From assembly GCF_015354445.1 (NCBI RefSeq), contig NZ_JADKYT010000001.1, positions 496,001 through 560,000 on the forward strand: a DNA stretch of 64,000 nt, given 5' to 3'. A model generated the notes under the pieces. That model was not told the DNA's origin and made no database searches. It saw nothing but the letters and a program-made list of their open reading frames with translations. The position numbers and the translations under genes were made by a program. This DNA is from Methylophilus sp. QUAN. Its GTDB lineage: Bacteria; Pseudomonadota; Gammaproteobacteria; Burkholderiales; Methylophilaceae. Shown here one piece after another: positions 58,102 to 64,000 of this stretch (the first letter of the stretch is position 1; every line of letters starts with the position of its first letter).

Positions 58102-58893
58102 ATGTTTACCCATCCGGGATTTAACCCCATCGCATTGCAAATCGGCAGTTTCGGCATCCATTGGTATGGCCTGATGTACCTGGTCGGCTTTTTTGGCGGC
58201 TTGTGGCTGGGGCAATACCAGGTCAAGCGCTTGCGCAAACTGGATCCGGCCTCCCCCTGGCAGGAACGCGACCCGGACGATATGCTGTTTTATATTGCGC
58301 TGGGCGTGGTGTTTGGTGGTCGTTTGGGCTATGTGCTGTTTTACCAACCGGCTTATTTTCTGCAACATCCGCTGGAAATTTTTGCCTTGTGGCAGGGCGG
58401 CATGTCGTTCCACGGCGGCTTTATTGGTGTGATGGTGGCCATGGCGCTGTTTGCGCGCAAACGTGGCGTGATTTGGTTGCAACTGATGGATTTTGTGGCG
58501 CCCCTAGTGCCGATTGGCTTGGGTGCAGGCCGCCTGGGTAATTTTATCAATGCCGAGTTGTGGGGCCGCCCGACCAACGCCGATTGGGGCATGATTTTCC
58601 CGGCAGTCGATCAGGTGGCGCGTCATCCGTCGCAATTGTATGAATTTGCACTGGAAGGCATTGTGTTGTTCCTGGTGTTATGGACATTCGCGGGTAAAAA
58701 GCGCCCGATAGGCGCCATCTCGGCGATGTTCCTGCTGTGTTATGGCAGTTTCCGTTTTATTGTCGAGTTTACCCGTGAGCCGGATAGCTTTTTAGGCCTG
58801 TTGTCGCTGGGTTTGAGTATGGGGCAGTGGTTGTGTGTGCCTATGATCCTGGTCGGGCTGGGCATGATGCGCTGGGCCTACCGTAAGCCCTAA
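58102..58893 (+). CDS. lgt: Prolipoprotein diacylglyceryl transferase
   Basis: 263-residue inner-membrane enzyme that moves diacylglycerol from phosphatidylglycerol to the lipobox cysteine. Seven hydrophobic segments, catalytic-region H104 in SFHGGFIGV, and the Lgt signature with R144 ([18 protein letters not shown]). It supports lipoproteins such as the adaptor and outer-membrane factor encoded upstream. Its stop codon overlaps that of the convergent cysteine-cluster gene. Confidence 0.96.
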   Translation: MFTHPGFNPIALQIGSFGIHWYGLMYLVGFFGGLWLGQYQVKRLRKLDPASPWQERDPDDMLFYIALGVVFGGRLGYVLFYQPAYFLQHPLEIFALWQGGMSFHGGFIGVMVAMALFARKRGVIWLQLMDFVAPLVPIGLGAGRLGNFINAELWGRPTNADWGMIFPAVDQVARHPSQLYEFALEGIVLFLVLWTFAGKKRPIGAISAMFLLCYGSFRFIVEFTREPDSFLGLLSLGLSMGQWLCVPMILVGLGMMRWAYRKP

Positions 58894-59168
58894 TGGCCAG
58901 GCGTATCTGGCTGGGTCGCTAATTCTAGTGCATTCAGCCAGTGTATGGCATATTCACGCGGTTGTTGCGCATCGCCGCACATCTCCAGGCTAGGCTGCAA
59001 GCCGCCACAAAAGTCCGGCCGCTCGGGTTTGCCAAACAGTTTGCACCTGAGTAACTCGTCTAATTGAATACAAGCAACCCCGGCGGGCTTACCCTCCGGC
59101 ATGCCCGGAATGGCGCTGGTAATCGAAGGTGCAATACAACAAGCACCACATTGCGGACGGCAATCCAT
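58890..59168 (-). CDS. YkgJ-family cysteine-cluster protein
   Basis: 92 residues, with [16 protein letters not shown] at the start and further cysteines at [20 protein letters not shown] and [12 protein letters not shown], the CxxCxxC-type arrangement of the UPF0153/YkgJ family, thought to bind zinc or an iron-sulfur centre. Function unknown. The ATG lies five bases after the preceding gene's stop; a TTG seven codons earlier, inside that gene, is possible. Convergent with lgt, stops overlapping. Confidence 0.8.
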   Translation of the reverse strand: MDCRPQCGACCIAPSITSAIPGMPEGKPAGVACIQLDELLRCKLFGKPERPDFCGGLQPSLEMCGDAQQPREYAIHWLNALELATQPDTPGH

Positions 59169-59173
59169 CGCGT

Positions 59174-59914
59174 TTATACATCTGCCCAAGGGTAACCGAG
59201 GGCCGATACCCCGGCTTTTAAATCCTGCATGGCCTGTTTGACCAGCGCACTCTGGCCTTTCATGCCCACTTCGGTCGTCCTGCGTTGATTGGTGCGTGGC
59301 AAGCTGAACAGTTTCAGCATGGGGTAGTGGCTCAGCATATGATTCATTAAATCAATAAGGTCACTTTCACCAGCTTCGGTGACCACAATGGCCTGTTCCA
59401 GATAGTCTGCGGTATGAAACAGGTGGCTGTAGTAGGTATCCAGTACCCACTCAATCATGGGGTGTGCCATTTCTGGAAAGCCGGGCACAAAATAATGCTC
59501 ATGCATGCTAAACCCGGCAACCTGGTTGACCGGGTTGGGAATCAGGTCACAGCCCTGGGGAAAGTCAGCCATCAATACGCGCTTGGGATAAGCACTTTCG
59601 CCATAGCGCGCTTCAATATTCGCGACCGCTCCGGCATGACGTTCAATTGGCACTCCCGCTGCTGCCGCGGCACATTGCCGTGTGTGGTCATCTGGCGTGG
59701 CGCCTATGCCGCCAAAACTAAACACGACATCGCCGCGATCCATACTGGCTTTGAGGTGGCCGGTAATCTGCTCGGGAATATCACCAATAAAATGCGCCCA
59801 ACTCAGTTGCAAACCGCGGGCTGACAGCAGCGAAATCACTTTGCTCAGGTGGGCATCCTGACGTTTGCCAGACAGGATTTCGTCGCCAATGATATAAATG
59901 CCAAACTGGTTCAT
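59174..59914 (-). CDS. Molybdopterin-binding (CinA N-terminal-like) protein
   Basis: 246 residues from the chosen start [20 protein letters not shown]. The MoaB/MogA-like fold is seen in that GDEILSG opening and in [16 protein letters not shown]. It lacks the C-terminal nicotinamide-mononucleotide amidase domain of full-length CinA. Its reaction is unknown; family members may hydrolyse or bind nucleotide cofactors. Several in-frame ATGs lie upstream but give a basic tail unlike relatives, and no start has a clear ribosome-binding site. Confidence 0.85.
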   Translation of the reverse strand: MNQFGIYIIGDEILSGKRQDAHLSKVISLLSARGLQLSWAHFIGDIPEQITGHLKASMDRGDVVFSFGGIGATPDDHTRQCAAAAAGVPIERHAGAVANIEARYGESAYPKRVLMADFPQGCDLIPNPVNQVAGFSMHEHYFVPGFPEMAHPMIEWVLDTYYSHLFHTADYLEQAIVVTEAGESDLIDLMNHMLSHYPMLKLFSLPRTNQRRTTEVGMKGQSALVKQAMQDLKAGVSALGYPWADV

Positions 59915-60074
59915 GGTTAATTTGCGTAAATGTGTTTTGAAAGTGTTTTTCAAGGTCATCATAATACCAGTGAGCGCTTTTAAATTTGTTTTGCTGTGAT
60001 GCATGCACAACAAAATTCACTCAGCGCCAGTTGTGAGTAGTGCAACGCACGCCACACCCTGAACGTCACCATGC

Positions 60075-61769
60075 GTGATTGGATACCAGCAATTGACAAA
60101 CTTTTTGTTTGATCTTGTGAGTCCAGCAGGTTCCATCCTCGTCTCCCGTTACGAGGGCGGGATGGTTGTATTGTCGTATTTGATTGCCGCAATGGCCTCT
60201 ATCCTGGCCATGTACCTGGCTGACCTGGCCCAACAATTTCAGTTAAGAAGAGATCAGAAGTTTGCGCTACTGAGTGGCGCCATTGCATTAGGCGCGGCCG
60301 TCTGGAGCATGCACTTCCTGGGCATGCTGGCATTTGAGCTGTGCGTGACTGTGAAGTATGACCCGCTCATCACGTTGCTCTCGATCTGGCCGGCTTTTGT
60401 CGCATCCTGGGCCGCCATGCGCTGGATCTCGCACGCGGACCAGGGGGCGAGTCATTTATGGTTGAGCGGCATGATTATTGGCCTTGGCATTGGGGTCATG
60501 CATTACAGCGGCATGCTGGCCATACGCACTACTGCGGTTATGACCTTCAAACCGTGGTGGGTCCTGATTTCTGTGGTGGCGGCTGTACTGCTTGCGGTGC
60601 TTGCATTATGGTTTGGCCAGCAATGTGAGCGCATGCAGCGACTGCGTGCCTGGCGCCATGTGGTCAGCGGGCTGGTGATGGGCGCTGCCATTACGATCAT
60701 GCATTATATCGGCATGGCAGCCGCAGTGTTCGTGGGGATCGCCGAGTTTGCCCATCCGGTGCCGACGGTGGATCGCTGGTATTTGTCGACGCTGGTGACA
60801 TTGGGCACCTTGATCCTGATCGGCGCCGCCATTGCGCAAAATATACTTGCCAAGCAGCGCCAGCTTGCCCGTGATTTGCAGTTCAAGGAACACCAGATGC
60901 GCGTCATCTTTCAAAATGCGATCGATGCCATTGTGATTACCGATGCCAAAGGCTTGATCAAAATGGTCAATCGCGCCTTTGAAGGCATGTTCGGCTACCA
61001 GGCACAGTTGATTGTCGGCACGCAAGTCTCGAAAATGATTCCTGACTGGAAACAGCTCAATGCCTATGCCAGAAAACGCAGGCAGCAGGATACATCTGAA
61101 AAGATTGTGGCGGAGCGTAGCGGCTTTCATGCTGACGGTCATGAAATCCCGCTCAGGATTGCACTCACGCGCGTGGTTGAAAGTGAGTCCAACTTTTGCA
61201 TCAGCTTTTTGATGGATATGACGGCGTTTCACACGCAGCAAAATGCACTGGAAAAACTGCTCACCGAAGACCCGCTGACCGGGCTGTTTAATCGGCGCGG
61301 TTTGTTAAGCCTGATGCGCGGTATCGCCAGCAGTGCCCATACGCACAGCGCCAACCGTGGCATGATTTTACTGTTTCTGGATTTGGATGGCTTCAAAGCC
61401 GTGAATGACACGCTGGGACATCACGCCGGGGATGAGGTGCTGATCACCGTTTCGCAACGCATCCCTAAAGTGCTGCGTGAGGACGATATGGTGTGCCGGT
61501 TTGGTGGCGATGAGTTTGTAATCTTGCTCACGTTTATCGATCACCCAAGGATGCTTGCGAGCAAGATTGCACACAAGTTGATTGAAACGATCCAGAAACC
61601 AATCCGCTTGCAATCAGGGCAAGAAATGACCGTCGGTTGCAGCATAGGCGTGGCATTTGCCTGGCCGAAAAAGAAAGAAGAGATTGAAGCCTTGCTGGAA
61701 AAAGCAGATGCTGCCATGTATCAGGCCAAAAAAGGCGATGCTGGAAAAGTCGTCTTTTCCAGCATTTAG
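60075..61769 (+). CDS. MHYT-PAS-GGDEF diguanylate cyclase
   Basis: 564 residues. The N-terminal membrane sensor has seven hydrophobic segments and three MHYT-type motifs: MHFLGM (H80), MHYSGM (H143), MHYIGM (H210), proposed to bind metal and sense oxygen, CO or NO. A PAS domain follows (about 272-385), then GGDEF (477-481), with an inhibitory RxxD site (REDD) five residues before it. It should make cyclic di-GMP; no EAL domain is present. The start is uncertain: GTG, with TTG and GTG alternatives 6 and 14 codons later, and no good ribosome-binding site. Confidence 0.9.
   Translation: MIGYQQLTNFLFDLVSPAGSILVSRYEGGMVVLSYLIAAMASILAMYLADLAQQFQLRRDQKFALLSGAIALGAAVWSMHFLGMLAFELCVTVKYDPLITLLSIWPAFVASWAAMRWISHADQGASHLWLSGMIIGLGIGVMHYSGMLAIRTTAVMTFKPWWVLISVVAAVLLAVLALWFGQQCERMQRLRAWRHVVSGLVMGAAITIMHYIGMAAAVFVGIAEFAHPVPTVDRWYLSTLVTLGTLILIGAAIAQNILAKQRQLARDLQFKEHQMRVIFQNAIDAIVITDAKGLIKMVNRAFEGMFGYQAQLIVGTQVSKMIPDWKQLNAYARKRRQQDTSEKIVAERSGFHADGHEIPLRIALTRVVESESNFCISFLMDMTAFHTQQNALEKLLTEDPLTGLFNRRGLLSLMRGIASSAHTHSANRGMILLFLDLDGFKAVNDTLGHHAGDEVLITVSQRIPKVLREDDMVCRFGGDEFVILLTFIDHPRMLASKIAHKLIETIQKPIRLQSGQEMTVGCSIGVAFAWPKKKEEIEALLEKADAAMYQAKKGDAGKVVFSSI
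61738..61765 (+). terminator. Hairpin within the 3' end of the diguanylate cyclase gene
   Basis: ATGCTGGAAAA / TTTTCCAGCAT, 11 perfect base pairs around GTCGTC, inside the last ten codons. No long T-run follows. It may end or protect the transcript. Confidence 0.5.
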
Positions 61770-61805
61770 TGATTACACCTTAGTAATGTGCTTTGGGTAA
61801 TGTGT

Positions 61806-62045
61806 TTAGGCTTTTCTGAGTAAGCGCGAAATAAAAATCAGGAACACCGCACCAATCGTGGCGACGATAATGCTGCCGACCAAACCGCCGCTGGCACTCA
61901 GGCCCAGCAGGCCAAACAGCCAGCCGCCGACAACCGCCCCGGCAATGCCCAGAATCAGGTCCCAGATCAGGCCAAAGCCATCACCCTTCATAATCAAACC
62001 GGCCAACCAACCTGCAATAATGCCCACTACAATCGTCCAAAGCAT
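61806..62045 (-). CDS. GlsB/YeaQ/YmgE family membrane protein
   Basis: 79-residue, glycine-rich protein with three hydrophobic segments: WTIVVGIIAGWLAGLIM, then LILGIAGAVVGGWLFGLL and a C-terminal IIVATIGAVFLIFIS with basic end. This matches the transglycosylase-associated/GlsB stress family of the inner membrane, whose function is not established. GGGAGATTCAC precedes the ATG. Convergent with the cyclase gene. Confidence 0.88.
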   Translation of the reverse strand: MLWTIVVGIIAGWLAGLIMKGDGFGLIWDLILGIAGAVVGGWLFGLLGLSASGGLVGSIIVATIGAVFLIFISRLLRKA

Positions 62046-62163
62046 GTGAATCTCCCTTGTTGTTGTGATGAAACCGTATGCTAACCAGAACGGGGAAGGC
62101 TATCTGTCAGTGTTTGTAGGAAAAGCCTGTCAGAAATGACTGGCAAGACCAAGCTGGAGGAAA

Positions 62164-62382
62164 CTATTTTTTCAGGCCGACCAATACCATGGCGACACCA
62201 GCGGCCAGCACAATGATGCTCAGTGCCTGTGGAACCTCGACATCTTTGGTGATTTCTGCACTGGCTTCCAGCGAGCCGATTTTAGCCACGGTCTCTTTGC
62301 TCTTGTAACTAAAACCTTTAAACACCAGCCCGGCTGCGCCGAGTGCTATCAAAATAATACCGATGATGAGTGACGACTTCAT
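62164..62382 (-). CDS. Small two-helix membrane protein of unknown function
   Basis: 72 residues with two hydrophobic segments (5-25 and 53-70), separated by a hydrophilic stretch SYKSKETVAKIGSLEASAE. The layout resembles small uncharacterised membrane proteins often found near stress genes; no function is assigned. CAGGAGCATGTGCA precedes the ATG. It lies between the GlsB-like gene and polA on the same strand. Confidence 0.7.
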   Translation of the reverse strand: MKSSLIIGIILIALGAAGLVFKGFSYKSKETVAKIGSLEASAEITKDVEVPQALSIIVLAAGVAMVLVGLKK

Positions 62383-62436
62383 TGCACATGCTCCTGTGGG
62401 TTAATCACTGATGTATTACCTTAACATACCCAGACG

Positions 62437-64000
62437 TTAATGCGCGCTTTCCCAGTTGTTGCCACTGCCCACTTCTGCCAGCAACGGTACATCCAGCGTC
62501 GCGACACTTTGCATGAGCCTGGGCAGGTGTTCCTGGATCAGCGCTAACTCTGCATCCGGCACTTCCAGTACCAGTTCATCGTGTACCTGCATGATGAGTT
62601 TGGTTTGCAGTTTTTCTGTCGTCAGCCATTGGTCGACCGCAATCATGGCCAATTTGATCAAGTCGGCGGCGGTGCCTTGCATGGGGGCGTTAATGGCGGC
62701 ACGTTCGGCGCCGTTGCGGCGTTGCACATTGGCGCTGTTGATCTCCGGCACCCACAGGCGGCGGCCAAAAATGGTTTCAACATAGCCTTGCTGTTTGGCC
62801 AGCTCGCGCGTGTCGTTCATATATTGACGTACGCCAGGGTAACGGGCGAAATAGCGCTCGATGTAATTGGCAGCGGCGCTACGTTCGATATTGAGATTTT
62901 GTGCCAGGCCAAACGCGCTCATGCCGTAAATCAGGCCAAAGTTAATCACCTTGGCGTAGCGGCGCTGCTCGCTGTCGACCGCGGCGCGTTCAACACCAAA
63001 AATCTCTGCAGCAGTGGCGCGGTGAATGTCCTCATTGTTGGCAAACGCGCTCAGCATGCCAGCATCTTGTGACAGGTGCGCCATGATACGTAATTCAATT
63101 TGCGAGTAGTCAGCAGAGACAATGTGCGCACCAGGCGGCGCGATAAAGGCTTCGCGGATGCGGCGGCCTTCGGCCGTGCGTACGGGGATGTTTTGCAGGT
63201 TGGGGTCAGAGCTCGCCAGGCGGCCGGTGATGGCCACGGCCTGGTTGTAATTGGTGTGCACGCGCCCGGTTTGCGTATTAATCATTTTTGGCAGTTTGTC
63301 AGTGTAGGTCGACTTCAGTTTGGCCAGGCTTCTGTGCTCAAGAATCACTTTTGGCAAGGGGTAATCCAGCGCGAGCTCCTGCAATACATCTTCGTCGGTC
63401 GATGGCGCACCGGAAGGCGTTTTTTTCAATGGCTTGATACCGAGTTTGCCAAACAGAATCTCTTGCAGTTGCTTAGGGCTGCCGAGGTTGAACGGTTGCC
63501 CGGCCAGCTCGAATGCCTGTTTTTCAATCTCCATCAGGCGCAGGCCGATTTCATTGCTCTGGCGGTTAAGCATATGGCTGTCAATGAGCACACCATTACG
63601 CTCCATGCGTTGCAGCACCAGCATGCTGGGTAATTCGATCTTTTCATAAATGAAATTGAGTTTGTCAGAGGCTTTGACTTGTGGATATAAAGCCTGGTGT
63701 AGTTGCAGTGTAATGTCCGCATCCTCGGCGGCATATTCTGCTGCTTGCTCCACTGTCACCTGGCTAAAGCCGACTTGTTTGGCACCTTTGCCAGCCACCG
63801 TTTCATAGCTGATAGGCGTGATGCCTAAATGGCGCTCGCTGAGTTCATCCATGCCATGGCCTTTGTGGCTCTCGAACACATAAGACTCCAGCAAAGTGTC
63901 ATGCGCCACGCCTTGCAAATGAATGCCATGATTGGCCAACACATGCATGTCGTATTTCAGGTTCTGGCCGACTTTTTTAATCGCAGGATTTTCCAGGATG
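62437..64000 (-). CDS. polA: DNA polymerase I (N-terminal part outside window)
   Basis: C-terminal 520 or so residues of Pol I; the frame stays open to the window edge, and the full protein would be about 900-930 residues. Visible parts: the end of the 3'-5' exonuclease domain ([20 protein letters not shown], then [16 protein letters not shown]) and the whole polymerase domain with motif A ([13 protein letters not shown]), motif B ([20 protein letters not shown]) and motif C ([11 protein letters not shown]). The 5'-nuclease domain lies outside. Confidence 0.98.
   Translation of the reverse strand, partial: ILENPAIKKVGQNLKYDMHVLANHGIHLQGVAHDTLLESYVFESHKGHGMDELSERHLGITPISYETVAGKGAKQVGFSQVTVEQAAEYAAEDADITLQLHQALYPQVKASDKLNFIYEKIELPSMLVLQRMERNGVLIDSHMLNRQSNEIGLRLMEIEKQAFELAGQPFNLGSPKQLQEILFGKLGIKPLKKTPSGAPSTDEDVLQELALDYPLPKVILEHRSLAKLKSTYTDKLPKMINTQTGRVHTNYNQAVAITGRLASSDPNLQNIPVRTAEGRRIREAFIAPPGAHIVSADYSQIELRIMAHLSQDAGMLSAFANNEDIHRATAAEIFGVERAAVDSEQRRYAKVINFGLIYGMSAFGLAQNLNIERSAAANYIERYFARYPGVRQYMNDTRELAKQQGYVETIFGRRLWVPEINSANVQRRNGAERAAINAPMQGTAADLIKLAMIAVDQWLTTEKLQTKLIMQVHDELVLEVPDAELALIQEHLPRLMQSVATLDVPLLAEVGSGNNWESAH

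Noticed and set aside
62046-62163. Gap between the two small membrane-protein genes
   Set aside because: Searched for hairpins, promoters and small genes; the only repeats (CCTGTCAG/CTGACAGG-like pieces) are short and imperfect.
1-64000. CRISPR arrays, insertion sequences, prophage, toxin-antitoxin or defence genes
   Set aside because: No regularly spaced repeats, transposase or integrase motifs, or defence-type proteins were seen on either strand; nearly all DNA is accounted for by housekeeping genes.

Overview
The window is a chromosomal segment of a betaproteobacterium. Protein sequences and gene order (rpoBC followed by contiguous str, S10, spc and alpha ribosomal clusters, a dusB-fis-purH-purD-hemF block, and coaBC, dut, rpmB-rpmG and radC close together) point most plausibly to the methylotrophic family Methylophilaceae. 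That placement is an inference: no methanol dehydrogenase or ribulose-monophosphate gene lies in the window. Coding density is very high, with no insertion sequence, prophage, CRISPR array or gene-free stretch over 300 bases.

Region 1 (1-26.2 kb) is the transcription/translation supercluster, all on the + strand: rpoB (5' end cut), rpoC, rpsL-rpsG-fusA-tuf, rpsJ, rplC-D-W-B-rpsS-rplV-rpsC-rplP-rpmC-rpsQ, rplN-X-E-rpsN-H-rplF-R-rpsE-rpmD-rplO-secY-infA-rpmJ, and rpsM-K-D-rpoA-rplQ. Four strong sigma70-type promoters can be read, before rpsL, rplC, rplN and rpsM. At three of them the -35 hexamer lies inside or against a hairpin or terminator that follows the preceding gene.

Region 2 (26.2-35.5 kb) holds a glutaredoxin-like protein, mgtE with a MscS channel, rpmB-rpmG, dut, a TonB-dependent receptor resembling E. 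coli YncD/PqqU (PQQ uptake), coaBC, a membrane-anchored HExxH protein, radC and a tRNA-Val(UAC). The receptor lies between coaBC and dut, which are neighbours in many proteobacteria.

Region 3 (35.6-50 kb) holds a stand-alone ANTAR RNA-binding protein divergent from a cstA-ybdD pair that has a structured leader, ilvD with a hexose-6-phosphate mutarotase, a small class I cytochrome c, an amino-acid permease, and on the minus strand dusB-fis, purH, purD-hemF-M18 aminopeptidase.

Region 4 (50-64 kb) starts with an AcrR-type repressor divergent from an RND efflux operon (adaptor, pump, outer-membrane factor). A 47-bp palindrome closely matching the E. coli AcrR operator covers the pump promoter. 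Then come an MHS-family transporter, lgt, a YkgJ-type cysteine-cluster protein, a CinA-like molybdopterin-binding protein, a MHYT-PAS-GGDEF diguanylate cyclase, two small membrane proteins, and polA, which runs off the end of the window.

No radically new multi-gene system is evident. The points most worth following are the hairpin/promoter overlaps in the ribosomal cluster, the PqqU-like receptor with a perfect palindrome upstream, the ANTAR/cstA pair, the AcrR operator and the HExxH protein.
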